From: Deltaproteobacteria bacterium
Lineage (GTDB): Bacteria > Myxococcota_A > Polyangia > Polyangiales > Polyangiaceae
Direction of reading: 5' to 3'
NCBI GenBank assembly: GCA_016875405.1
Contig: VGRJ01000001.1
Coordinates: 124,001 to 188,000, forward strand
Length of the DNA: 64,000 bases
Every line of letters starts with the position of its first letter. Position 1 is the first letter of the stretch. Under the pieces are notes generated by a model. The model was not told the origin of the DNA and searched no databases. It worked only from the letters and a program-made list of their open reading frames with translations. The position numbers and the translations under genes are program-made. Below, one piece after another: positions 31,663 to 39,866 of the stretch.

Positions 31663-33690
31663 TCACGCCGGCACGCCGCGAACGCTCGGTGGCATCGCGC
31701 CGGGGACCGAAACCAGGGGACGCGAGCGCACGACGTTGAAGACGCGCATCGGCTTCTCTTTGCCTTTCACGCGAAGGGGCGCGAGCTCCTCGAGCTCGAA
31801 GCGCGACGGGAGCCGGACGCGAGTGTCCTCGCTGACCACGATCTGCCCTGCGAGCGCTTGCCCGCACAGGCGCGCCGAGGTGTTCGCGACGTCGCCGATG
31901 ACGGTGTAGCTGAGGGCGCGCTTCGTGCCGATGTACCCGGCGACGAGCGGCCCTGTATGGACCGCCGTCCCGACGCCCAGCGGCGCAAGGCCTCGCTCGA
32001 TGCGCGAGCGGTTGAAGCGCCCGAGCACCTCGGTCTGCTCGAGCGCGCACTCGACGGCGCGCTCGGGGTCGTCGTCGTGATGAACGGGCGAGCCCCAGAG
32101 CGCCATGATGCCGTCGCCCATGAACTTGTCGAGCGTGCCGTCGTACTTGAAGATCACCTCGACCATCGCCTCGAAGTAGGCGTTCAGCATCTCGACGATC
32201 GCCTCGGGCGACGTGCTCTCGCTCATCCGGGTGAAGCCGCGGATGTCGGAGTTGTAGACGGTGCACTCGGTGCGCGCGCCGCCCGGGTTGAGATCGACCT
32301 GACGGCTGATGACCTGCTCGGCGACGGCCGGCGAGACGAAGCAGGAGAGGCGCTCCTTCTGCTTGTCGAGGATGTTGATCTCCATGAACATCGCCGCCTG
32401 ACTGGCGACGGCGATCACGAGCTCGAGGTCCTTCTGCTGGAACTGAGCGAGCGACGTGCTGTCGAGCCAGAGGACGCCGAAGAGCTCCTCGTTGTGGATC
32501 ATCGGCGCCACGATCGCGCTGTGGATCTGGTGCAAGATCATGCTCTTGCCCTTCGACGCGGCGAAATCGAGCCCGGCGTCGTGCGTGATCACGGCCTTCC
32601 GATCTTCGAGCACCTTTCGCATGATGGTGTTCGAGACCGAGATCGCGCCCCTGCCCCCGTCCTCGCGGTGGCTCGCGACCGGCTTCATCTCGCCGTCGAC
32701 GTCCGGCATAAAGATCACGCCGCGCTGGGCTTGCGTGAACTTGAAGACCGTCTGCAGGATCTTGTCGAGCAGCTTGGTGAGATCGGTCTCGGACGCGATG
32801 TTGCGCGTGAGCTCGTAGGTGAGGCGGAGCCGCTCGTAGTCGGCTCGCAGCTGCAGTGGGTTCTGCGCGATCTCGTCGTAGGGCCGGAAGTCGGCCTCGT
32901 TCGCTGCGATCTCGGCGCCGATTTGCTGGGCTTGATCCTCTTCCTGGTCGACGGCGGTGGTCGGCGCAGGCATCGCCGGAAGGAAGGCCGTCGCGAAGGC
33001 TCGCGAGGCGGCGCGGGTCGGCGGCGGCGGCGGCGGCGGGCGACGAGGCTCGAGCGACGAGGGGCGGGTCTGCCCGAAGGCCGGCGATGCGCTCGGGAAG
33101 CCCAGCGGCTTCGATGGCTGCGCGTGACCTTGAGGGAACGGCGCGGGCGGGGGCGGAGCCTGGTAGCCCGAAACGGGGGCTGCCCCAGCGTACGGTGCGG
33201 GGCTCGACGGGTAGAGTCCTGGGCGCCCGGGAGCGGAAGGGTAAGGCGCGGGCCCCGAGCCGTGGGCCTGCATCGCGCTCGCGGGGACGACGCTCTGAGG
33301 CTGCGGCCAGGCCGGTCGCTGCCCTGGCGGTGCGGGTGCGGGCCTCGAGGCGCGACCCGGCACGGCGACTCCTTGCGGCTGCGACGGCGTTGGGTGCGGG
33401 TAGGCCGGCGCATCCTCGAAGCGCGCCTTGGTCTGCCCCATCGAGATCTCGTCCCCGTGGTGCAGGTCGCGCTCGCCTGCGACGCGGGTGCCGTTGACGT
33501 AGGTGCCATTCAAGCTCCCGAGGTCGCGGAGCACGAAGCCCGTCGCGCGCAGCTCGAGGATGCAGTGCTCCTTCGACACGATCTTGTCGAGGAGCTGGAT
33601 CGTGTTGTTCGGGTGGCGCCCGAGCGAGTTATGAGCCCGCAGCTCAACCGTCTGCTGACCTTCCCGGGAGTCGAGGACCAGCCTGGCCAT
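31663..33690 (-). CDS. FHA-GAF-class III adenylate/guanylate cyclase
   Basis: A 675-residue signalling protein. Residues about 1-93 are an FHA domain (LGRHPNNTI, VSKEHCIL, LGSLNGTYVNG) that would bind phosphothreonine peptides. A Pro/Ala/Gly linker runs to about 235. A GAF domain follows (DLTKLLDKILQTVFKFTQAQRGVIFMPD to VIAVASQAAMFMEI). The C-terminal class III cyclase domain has SDIRGFTRMSE, KFMGDGIMALWG with both metal aspartates, TGPLVAGYIG and YTVIGDVANTSARL. The first metal Asp, the Lys before FMGD and the later Asn/Arg positions look intact, so it should be active. No membrane span is seen. It links Ser/Thr kinase signalling to cAMP or cGMP. Confidence 0.88.
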   Translation of the reverse strand: MARLVLDSREGQQTVELRAHNSLGRHPNNTIQLLDKIVSKEHCILELRATGFVLRDLGSLNGTYVNGTRVAGERDLHHGDEISMGQTKARFEDAPAYPHPTPSQPQGVAVPGRASRPAPAPPGQRPAWPQPQSVVPASAMQAHGSGPAPYPSAPGRPGLYPSSPAPYAGAAPVSGYQAPPPPAPFPQGHAQPSKPLGFPSASPAFGQTRPSSLEPRRPPPPPPPTRAASRAFATAFLPAMPAPTTAVDQEEDQAQQIGAEIAANEADFRPYDEIAQNPLQLRADYERLRLTYELTRNIASETDLTKLLDKILQTVFKFTQAQRGVIFMPDVDGEMKPVASHREDGGRGAISVSNTIMRKVLEDRKAVITHDAGLDFAASKGKSMILHQIHSAIVAPMIHNEELFGVLWLDSTSLAQFQQKDLELVIAVASQAAMFMEINILDKQKERLSCFVSPAVAEQVISRQVDLNPGGARTECTVYNSDIRGFTRMSESTSPEAIVEMLNAYFEAMVEVIFKYDGTLDKFMGDGIMALWGSPVHHDDDPERAVECALEQTEVLGRFNRSRIERGLAPLGVGTAVHTGPLVAGYIGTKRALSYTVIGDVANTSARLCGQALAGQIVVSEDTRVRLPSRFELEELAPLRVKGKEKPMRVFNVVRSRPLVSVPGAMPPSVRGVPA

Positions 33691-33701
33691 GCGAAGCTCG
33701 G

Positions 33702-33730
33702 AGGCTATCCGCCTCCCGCAGACTCCACAA
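33702..33730 (-). promoter_or_regulatory. Candidate sigma-70-type promoter of the FHA-cyclase gene
   Basis: TTGTGG and TAGCCT are 17 nt apart on the minus strand; TAGCCT ends 11 nt before the ATG at 33690. No Shine-Dalgarno sequence is present, which suggests a near-leaderless mRNA. Confidence 0.45.
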
Positions 33731-33839
33731 TTTGATTCAGCGGCCCAGGTGCATGGGGCCCCGCCGGCGCGCCGCGGCTCGGAGGCCAAGACGCACGTTC
33801 CGGTTGCCGCCCGCCGCGGGCGCGGGGTAACCCGATGCT

Positions 33840-35321
33840 ATGGCGAGCTCGCTCATCCTTGCGATCGATCAAGGCACCACCGGTTCGACGGCCCTCGTGA
33901 TGGACCTCGAGGGCAAGACCCTCGGTCGCGCGACGGTGGAGTTCCCGCAGCACTTCCCCCAGCCAGGGTGGGTCGAGCACGACGCCGAAGAGATCCTGGC
34001 GAGCGTCGACGCGGCAGTCCGCGGCGCGCTCGCGAGCGCGAGCGTCGAGGGCCGGGCCATCGCCGCGATCGGGATCACCAACCAACGCGAGACCACGCTG
34101 CTCTGGGATCGGGCGACCGGAGCGCCCATCCACCGCGCGATCGTGTGGCAGGACCGAAGAACGGCCCCCATCTGCGCGGCGCTGAAGCCGCACGAAGAGG
34201 AGGCGCGCGAGCGCACCGGCCTCGTCTTCGACCCGTACTTCAGCGGCACCAAGGTGCGCTGGCTGCTCGACGAGGTCCCCGGCGCTCGAGCGCGAGCGGA
34301 GCGGGGCGAGCTCGCCTTCGGGACGATCGACTCGTTCCTCATCCATCGGCTCAGCGGCGGCGCGGTTCACGCGACGGACGTGACCAACGCGTCGCGCACG
34401 CTGCTCATGAACCTGAAGACGCTCGCGTGGGATGATCGGATGCTCGAGCTCGTCGGCGTCCCGCGAGGCGTCCTGCCGAACATCGTCGCCTCGGCGGGAC
34501 GGATCGCCACGACGCGCGGGTTCGGTCCGCTGCCCGATGGCATCCCGGTCGCGGGCGTGGCGGGCGATCAACAATCCGCGCTGTTTGGCCAGACCTGCTT
34601 TGCGACGGGTGACGCGAAGTGCACCTACGGCACGGGCGCGTTCGTGCTCGTCAACATCGGTGACGCGCCGAAGGTGAGCCAGCACGGCCTCTTGACGACG
34701 GTGGCGTGGAAGGTCGGCGACGACGTCCGCTACGCGTTCGAAGGGAGCGCCTTCATCGCGGGCGCCGCAGTGCAGTGGCTGCGCGACGGGCTCGGGCTCG
34801 TGAGGTCGGCGGGCGAGATCGAGGCCCTCGCCGCGCAGGCGCCCTCGAGCGAAGGGGTGTATTTCGTACCGGCGCTGGCAGGGCTCGGCGCTCCCTATTG
34901 GGACCCCGAGGCCCGCGGCCTCGTGTGCGGCCTGACCCGCGGGTCGACCGCGGCACACCTCGCGCGCGCCACGCTCGAGGGGATCGCGCACGAGGTCACC
35001 GACCTGCTCGAGGCCATGACCGAAGACCTCGGCTCGCCGCTCGGGACGATGCGCGTCGACGGCGGCGCCGCGGCCAACGTGCTGCTCATGAGCGAGCAGG
35101 CCCGCCTCGCGAACCTCACCATCGAACGCCCGTTCGATCTCGAGACGACCGCGCGCGGCGCGGCGATGCTCGCGGCGGTCGGCAGCGGCCTCTTCGCGGA
35201 CCTCGACGACGCTCGCCGCATGGCGCCGGTGGAGCGACGCTTCGCGCCGACGACGGACGCACGCCGCGCGGCCGATCGCGAGGGGTGGAAGCTCGCCGTC
35301 GCGCGCGCGCGCCTTCGCTGA
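33840..35321 (+). CDS. glpK: Glycerol kinase
   Basis: A 493-residue FGGY-family kinase making glycerol 3-phosphate. The N-terminus is ILAIDQGTTGSTALVMD; GITNQRETTLLWDRATG, IVWQDRRT, FSGTKVRWLLD, GDQQSALFGQTCF, GTGAFVLVNIG, PALAGLGAPYWDPEARG and MRVDGGAAANVLLMSEQA are the successive family motifs. The length matches glycerol kinases closely. No aquaporin or dehydrogenase gene is adjacent. It is transcribed divergently from the FHA-cyclase gene across about 150 nt. Confidence 0.95.
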   Translation: MASSLILAIDQGTTGSTALVMDLEGKTLGRATVEFPQHFPQPGWVEHDAEEILASVDAAVRGALASASVEGRAIAAIGITNQRETTLLWDRATGAPIHRAIVWQDRRTAPICAALKPHEEEARERTGLVFDPYFSGTKVRWLLDEVPGARARAERGELAFGTIDSFLIHRLSGGAVHATDVTNASRTLLMNLKTLAWDDRMLELVGVPRGVLPNIVASAGRIATTRGFGPLPDGIPVAGVAGDQQSALFGQTCFATGDAKCTYGTGAFVLVNIGDAPKVSQHGLLTTVAWKVGDDVRYAFEGSAFIAGAAVQWLRDGLGLVRSAGEIEALAAQAPSSEGVYFVPALAGLGAPYWDPEARGLVCGLTRGSTAAHLARATLEGIAHEVTDLLEAMTEDLGSPLGTMRVDGGAAANVLLMSEQARLANLTIERPFDLETTARGAAMLAAVGSGLFADLDDARRMAPVERRFAPTTDARRAADREGWKLAVARARLR

Positions 35322-35431
35322 CGAAACCCACGCGGTCGCGGGCCCGAGGCGCTGAACGGACGCTCCGCGCGGCCCCGCGTTTGCATAATCCCGGACTCGA
35401 TCCACTCGGATTTCGTTGTACGTTGGGGAGT

Positions 35432-35447
35432 GCGCCTCGCGAGGCGC
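35432..35447. promoter_or_regulatory. 16-bp perfect palindrome, possible operator
   Basis: GCGCCTCG followed by CGAGGCGC reads identically on both strands. It lies about 170 nt upstream of the UPF0158 start. It could bind a dimeric regulator or form part of an RNA structure. Confidence 0.4.
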
Positions 35448-35528
35448 CCCGCACCTCGCGCGAGCAGCTTCGAGACGCCCACGCCGCGAAGCTTTCACGT
35501 CCATCGCTTGTTACACACTTCATCGTTC

Positions 35529-35551
35529 CTCGTCCGCGACGCGCGGACGAG
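35529..35551 (+). other. Hairpin with perfect 10-bp stem in the UPF0158 leader
   Basis: CTCGTCCGCG and CGCGGACGAG are exact complements separated by ACG. The stem is about 65 nt upstream of the ATG. It may be part of the 5' leader; no U-run follows. Confidence 0.5.
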
Positions 35552-35615
35552 CGCTTGCTCGCGTGAGGAAGCCCACCCAGCCACGCTGGTCCTCGCGCGG
35601 AGGAGACACGACATC

Positions 35616-36485
35616 ATGCCGACCGAATCGTTGCCCAAGACGCCTACCGGGACCGAGCCCCAGGAGTGGAGGGACGTCCCGATCGACTGGGAGGCGCTCG
35701 AAGACGCGTTCGAGAACAACGCTCCTGAGGTGCACTCGTACCTCCATGTCCCGACCGGTGACGTGCTCCGCGTCGTCGACGGCGTCGCGGATCCGCAGAT
35801 GCACGCGCGGATCGCCGCCGACACGAGCTACCTGCGCATCGAGCCCGTGAGCTCGCGTGAGCAGTACCGCTGGATGGAACGCTACATCCCGATGGTCGAG
35901 GACAAGGAGCTTCAGGAGAAGCTCGCGCGCGCCATCGACGGGAAGGGCGCGTTCCGCCGCTTCAAGGACGTGCTCATGACGTATGGCCCCGATCGCGAGA
36001 AGTGGTTCACGTTCCGCAGCGAGCGGCTCCGAATCTTCATGGAAGCGTGGCTCAACGCCCACGCGCTGACCCCGGTGAAGCGCCCGACCTGGACCGGTGA
36101 CGCTACGGCCGCCGCGACCCTCGAAGCGGCTCCGCCGACCATCCCTGGAACCACACCGGCGCCCGAGCGCGCGAGCCAACCCGCGATCGCACCGGCGCCA
36201 CGTTCGCGCGCCGCGGACGCGCTCCGAAGACGGCTGCGCGACGTCATCGAGGCGCTCGGCCCGCGTGAGCTCGATCAGCTGACCGCGTTCGGTGAGTTTC
36301 TCCAGTCGCGTCGGATGAGCGCGCGGCTCGCCGCTGGGCTCGACTCGCAGCCCTCGATGCCCGGACCACTCGAGGGCTTTGACGACGGCGACCTTGGCTC
36401 CTCGGACGGAGGCGCTCCCACCACGGCCGGCACGGCGACGCCGTCTTCGGCGACGGTGGCGCGCCGAAAGATCGCGGCGACGTGA
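35616..36485 (+). CDS. UPF0158-family protein
   Basis: A 289-residue protein. Residues about 18-150 match the UPF0158 family: VPIDWEALEDAFENNAPEVHSYLHVPTGDVL, PVSSREQYRWMERYI, RAIDGKGAFRRFKDVLMTYGPDREKWFTFRSERLR and the W-rich end. The rest is an Ala/Pro linker and a helical segment (ALRRRLRDVIEALGPRELDQL), then a Gly/Ser-rich tail. The family's function is unknown. The ATG at 35616 has a GGAGGAG ribosome-binding site about 10 nt upstream. It converges with the SurA-like gene with 1 nt between the stops. Confidence 0.8.
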   Translation: MPTESLPKTPTGTEPQEWRDVPIDWEALEDAFENNAPEVHSYLHVPTGDVLRVVDGVADPQMHARIAADTSYLRIEPVSSREQYRWMERYIPMVEDKELQEKLARAIDGKGAFRRFKDVLMTYGPDREKWFTFRSERLRIFMEAWLNAHALTPVKRPTWTGDATAAATLEAAPPTIPGTTPAPERASQPAIAPAPRSRAADALRRRLRDVIEALGPRELDQLTAFGEFLQSRRMSARLAAGLDSQPSMPGPLEGFDDGDLGSSDGGAPTTAGTATPSSATVARRKIAAT

Positions 36486-36486
36486 G

Positions 36487-37173
36487 TCAACGCCCGTAGG
36501 TCACGAGCTCGACGCTGACCTTGGTGCGAACGCTGCGGTAGAAGCTGTCAAGCGCGGCGCGGAGGCGGGCCGACACGTACCAGCTCCGCAGGCGAGCCTC
36601 ACTGGCCTCGAAGGACTGGTCGGTAAATGGCGTGTCTCCGCGGCTGTGCGCCTCTCGAAGATCGGCCTCGCTCGGTTGCAGCATCGGCGCCACCATCTTG
36701 TCGAGGTAGTAGCTCGCGCGCGCACGGCGTCGCAGCATCGCGTTCAGCTCCTCGGCGGTGATACCCTCCGCGACGGCGGCTTCGTTGAGGCTCCCACGAC
36801 CGCCGACCTGCTGCTCGATGAGGACGCGCGCGTCCTCGGCGTAGCGACCGATGTCGCGAGGCTCCGGCGCGGGCTCGACCGGCAGCTCGGCGAGAATGTC
36901 CTCGGAGATGCGTCGCTGGATCGCGGCACGCACGTGCGCATCGGTGAAGGACTGAGTGGGCTTTCGCCCCTCGGAGAGCGCCTCGATGCGCGCCTCGAAG
37001 GCGAGCTGCCGCGCCGTGATGAAGCGGGGCCGCGTGTCCCCGCCGGACGCGCGCGTCGCCCAGCGAACGACGACGCGATCGTACGAGCGCGGCGCGGCGT
37101 CGCTCGTCGGCTCGCCAAGCACGCTACCGACGAGCAAAGCGGCGACCGCGGCAACCTTCACGCGACTGGCCAT
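36487..37173 (-). CDS. Exported SurA-N-like protein
   Basis: A 228-residue protein with a signal-like N-terminus (MASRVKVAAVAALLVGSVLG). The mature part resembles the N-terminal chaperone region of SurA/parvulin-type periplasmic isomerases: ITARQLAFEARIEALSEGRK, AAIQRRISEDILAELP, RYAEDARVLIEQQVGG, EELNAMLRRRARASYYLDKMVAPMLQPSEADLREAH. There is no parvulin isomerase domain after it. It is probably a periplasmic chaperone-like protein. It is transcribed divergently from the TPR gene, with 22 nt between the starts. Confidence 0.7.
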   Translation of the reverse strand: MASRVKVAAVAALLVGSVLGEPTSDAAPRSYDRVVVRWATRASGGDTRPRFITARQLAFEARIEALSEGRKPTQSFTDAHVRAAIQRRISEDILAELPVEPAPEPRDIGRYAEDARVLIEQQVGGRGSLNEAAVAEGITAEELNAMLRRRARASYYLDKMVAPMLQPSEADLREAHSRGDTPFTDQSFEASEARLRSWYVSARLRAALDSFYRSVRTKVSVELVTYGR

Positions 37174-37180
37174 GCCGCGC

Positions 37181-37186
37181 TATCGT
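37181..37186 (+). promoter_or_regulatory. Candidate -10 element (TATCGT) of a near-leaderless promoter
   Basis: TATCGT ends 9 nt before the ATG at 37196. It lies in the 22-nt gap between divergent starts, so the promoter overlaps the upstream gene's beginning. No Shine-Dalgarno sequence is present. Confidence 0.4.
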
Positions 37187-37195
37187 CGCACGAGC

Positions 37196-38227
37196 ATGAG
37201 CGTTCGAGCCACCATCGTCGCAGTCCTCGTCACCCTCTCCGCGACCGCGGTCACGGGCGAGTCGCGCGCGACGCCGTCGTCGGCCGAAGACAAGGCCGCC
37301 GCCGAGACGCTCTTTCAAGAGGGCCTGCGCCTGAAGACCGCCGGGCAGTACCTCGACGCAGCGCGCAAGTTCGAGCAGGTCCAGAAGCTCGACCCCGGGA
37401 TCGGAAACCTCCTGCACCTCGCCCAGTCTTACGAGCTCGCAGGCCGCTTCGCGAGCGCTTGGGGAAACTACGCAGAGGCCGCGGCGATCGCGCGACGTGA
37501 CCGCGATTCGCGCGAGAAGCTGGCCTCGGACCTCGCCTCGAAGCTCGCGCCGAAGCTCGCTCGGCTCACCATCGACCTGGGCCCGAACGCTACGCTCGAA
37601 GGCCTCGTCGTCACCCGGGGCGGGATCGCATTCAACGCCGCGACCGCCTCGGTGGCGCTGCCGGTCGACGCTGGCACGGTCGTCGTCGAGGTGAGCGCGC
37701 CGGGCTATGCTCCGCACCGCGAAGAGGTCGCCTTGCGCGACGCCGAGCAGAAGAGCATCACCATCCCGGCCCTCACGCCGCAGCCACCGACGCCGACTGC
37801 CGAGCCGGTCACGACAACGCCGAAGCGCCCGACCATGCGACCCGAGGCCACCCCCGTGCCCGAGCCCAATCCCCGCGCGTCCGCGCTGCGCGTCGGTGCT
37901 CTCGCGGCAGGGGTCGCTGCCCTCGCGAGCGCGGGCGTCGCCGTTGGCTTCTCGGTGCGCGCGGTCGGGCTCGACGACGAAGCGAGCGCGCTCTGCTCGA
38001 CGCCGACCTGCACCTCACAAGAGGCCGTCGACCGGAGCAACGAGGCTTTCGTGGCGGCGGACGTGGCGACCGCGACGACCATCGCGGCCGGTGTGCTCGG
38101 GGCCACGTCCCTCGGCCTGATGTTCGGCTCGATCTTCGCCGCCGCGAAATCGCCATCGGTGGGCCTGTCGATCGCCCCGTGGCTCGACGGACGCACCGCC
38201 GGCGCGGTGGTCGGGGGTGCGTGGTGA
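37196..38227 (+). CDS. Exported TPR protein with C-terminal membrane segments
   Basis: A 343-residue protein: signal peptide (MSVRATIVAVLVTLSATAVTG), then TPR-like helices (AAETLFQEGLRLKTAGQYLDAARKFEQVQKLDP, LLHLAQSYELAGRFASAWGNYAEAAAIAR). A beta-rich PEGA-like part follows (TIDLGPNATLEGLVVTRGG to APGYAPHREEVAL). A Pro/Thr linker precedes two hydrophobic segments (ALAAGVAALASAGVAVGFSV and ATTIAAGVLGATSLGLMFGSI). This layout is frequent among myxobacterial envelope proteins of unknown role. The stop overlaps the next gene's GTG (GTGA). Confidence 0.75.
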   Translation: MSVRATIVAVLVTLSATAVTGESRATPSSAEDKAAAETLFQEGLRLKTAGQYLDAARKFEQVQKLDPGIGNLLHLAQSYELAGRFASAWGNYAEAAAIARRDRDSREKLASDLASKLAPKLARLTIDLGPNATLEGLVVTRGGIAFNAATASVALPVDAGTVVVEVSAPGYAPHREEVALRDAEQKSITIPALTPQPPTPTAEPVTTTPKRPTMRPEATPVPEPNPRASALRVGALAAGVAALASAGVAVGFSVRAVGLDDEASALCSTPTCTSQEAVDRSNEAFVAADVATATTIAAGVLGATSLGLMFGSIFAAAKSPSVGLSIAPWLDGRTAGAVVGGAW

Positions 38228-39843
38228 GGCGCGTGGGCGGACTCGTGGTCACGCTGAGCGTGCTCGCCGCGCTCGCGGGCTGCGACCGCGTCCTCGGCCT
38301 CGAGCGCCGCACGCTGGCCCCGAGCAGCTCGAGCGGACCCGGCGGAGCCGGAGGCCAAGGCGGAGCCGGAGGCCAAGGCGGAGGAGGCGGCCCGGCGGGC
38401 TGCACGAGTGCGCTCGAGTGCGAGCAGGGGCGCTTCTGTCAGGCGGGCGCCTGCACCGCGCTCCCCCCGATCCCGAATGGGGTCGAGTGCAAGGTGCTCG
38501 AGCCGACCGAGAAGGCGACCGTCGCGGAGTTCGACTGGACGACGAAGCACCACGTCCTCGGCACGCTCTTCCGGCTGAAGAATCAGGGAGAGTTACCTCG
38601 TCTCCAGGCCATGCGGCTCGCGGTTCGGCAAATCAACGAAGCAGGCGGGATCCGTGAGCCCATGGGGCCGTCGACCAAGCTCGCGATGGTCGCGTGCGAC
38701 TACGGCGGGAGCGAGGGGATCGACGCCGGGACGAAAGCCGAACCGGCCATCCGCGCGGGTCTCGACTACCTCGGCCCGGGCCTCGGCGCGCGCATCGTGG
38801 TCGCGGGCAGCTCCACCTCCGCGACGAACACCGCGATTCAGCACCTGGTGGATCAGGCGATCCCGGTCGCGCTCCTCTCGTCGTTCTCGACGAGCCCGAC
38901 CCTGAACGACTTCAACGACGTCCTCCCCGGGGCCAAGGCCGGGCTCCTCTGGCGCACGGCGCCGGACGACACGATCCAGGCGCGCGCTCTCGCGCGAATC
39001 GTCGACGGGACGAAGGACGCAACGCGACTCGCGATTCTCTACGTCAACGACGACTACGGCACCGCGCTTCAAGAAGCCGTCGCCAATCTCGCCGACCTTC
39101 CGAAGAAGCTCCAGGTCAAGCTCGCGGCGTTTTCGGCGACGCCGACTCTCGAGGAGTTCGAGGAAAAGCTGAACGAGCTGATGAGCGGCGACGACAAGCC
39201 CGACGTCCTCCTCATCATTGGCACCGATGGCAAAGCCGCAACGCTCGCGTTCGAGGCCGTCCTCGCGACGAAGAACGAAGGAAGCTTCAAGGGCTACGTC
39301 CTCGCCGACGCTGCGAAAGAGGCGACGACCTTGCTCGATCCGAGACTCTCGGTGGGCGTGCGCACGCTGGTCTCGAAGGCGCGCGGCACGGCCCCGTACC
39401 ACAGCACGGGGCCGCACTACTCCACCTTCGAGACGCAGCTCATGACGACGTTCAGCATCGCCGCCAAGGACTACAGCTTCATCGCCAACTCGTACGACGC
39501 GGTCTACCTCGCCGGCTACGCGCTCAGCTGGGCCCACGCGAGCAGCGAGCTCTTCGACGGCCGCAACGTGGCCGAGGGGCTCGCGAGCTTGTCGTCGGGC
39601 AAGAGCGTGATGATCGGCTCGAGCAGCTGGAACACCGCCACGAAGGGCCTCACCGACCTCGCTCTCATGCCGCGCAGCATCGACGTCGACGGGACATCCG
39701 GGCGGCTCGACTTCGACTCGAACGGTCAGGCGCCTGGGCCGATCGAGATCTGGCGTGCGAGCGCGAGCGGCACATCGTTCGAGACGTGCGCGGTGTGCTT
39801 CGCCGCAGGCGACAAGTGCGATCCGACGCCCTGCACCCCCTGA
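38224..39843 (+). CDS. Periplasmic ligand-binding lipoprotein (type 1 Leu/Ile/Val-binding fold)
   Basis: A 539-residue predicted lipoprotein: signal MRRVGGLVVTLSVLAALAGC, a Gly/Ala/Gln linker, a small Cys region (CTSALECEQGRFCQAGAC), then a type 1 periplasmic-binding domain: TLFRLKNQGELPRLQAMRLAVRQINEAGGI, MVACDYGG, IVVAGSSTSATNTAIQHLVDQAIPVAL, RLAILYVNDDYGTALQEAVANLA and GYVLADAAKEATTL. These proteins bind amino acids or related ligands. The transporter permeases and ATPases that usually accompany them are absent here. The GTG start overlaps the TPR gene stop, so the two proteins may act together, perhaps as a sensor rather than a transporter. Confidence 0.8.
   Translation: MRRVGGLVVTLSVLAALAGCDRVLGLERRTLAPSSSSGPGGAGGQGGAGGQGGGGGPAGCTSALECEQGRFCQAGACTALPPIPNGVECKVLEPTEKATVAEFDWTTKHHVLGTLFRLKNQGELPRLQAMRLAVRQINEAGGIREPMGPSTKLAMVACDYGGSEGIDAGTKAEPAIRAGLDYLGPGLGARIVVAGSSTSATNTAIQHLVDQAIPVALLSSFSTSPTLNDFNDVLPGAKAGLLWRTAPDDTIQARALARIVDGTKDATRLAILYVNDDYGTALQEAVANLADLPKKLQVKLAAFSATPTLEEFEEKLNELMSGDDKPDVLLIIGTDGKAATLAFEAVLATKNEGSFKGYVLADAAKEATTLLDPRLSVGVRTLVSKARGTAPYHSTGPHYSTFETQLMTTFSIAAKDYSFIANSYDAVYLAGYALSWAHASSELFDGRNVAEGLASLSSGKSVMIGSSSWNTATKGLTDLALMPRSIDVDGTSGRLDFDSNGQAPGPIEIWRASASGTSFETCAVCFAAGDKCDPTPCTP
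38341..38376 (+). repeat. Two tandem copies of an 18-nt unit in the lipoprotein linker
   Basis: GGCGGAGCCGGAGGCCAA is repeated exactly at 38341-38358 and 38359-38376. The unit is six codons (GGAGGQ), so expansion would lengthen the linker without changing the frame. Confidence 0.8.
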
Positions 39844-39866
39844 GCCGCGAGCTTGACGAAGCCCGA

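Larger units (their letters stand above)
35322..35615. other. Intergenic leader region upstream of the UPF0158 gene
   Basis: A 294-nt gap after glpK. It contains a 16-bp perfect palindrome, a hairpin with a 10-bp stem and a ribosome-binding site (GGAGGAG) before the ATG at 35616. An open frame in phase with the UPF0158 gene extends back to 35430 but begins in the palindrome and has no coding character. Neither hairpin has a U-tract, so a terminator for glpK is not demonstrated. Confidence 0.6.

Noticed and set aside
31561-33735. Long open frame (724 codons) opposite the FHA-cyclase gene
   Set aside because: It is a shadow of the cyclase gene caused by strong G/C at third positions; composition is Arg/Asp/Leu-rich without any domain. 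Similar long shadows opposite gap-pgk, the PEP-synthase-like gene, the barrel gene and the Cys-rich genes were rejected for the same reason.
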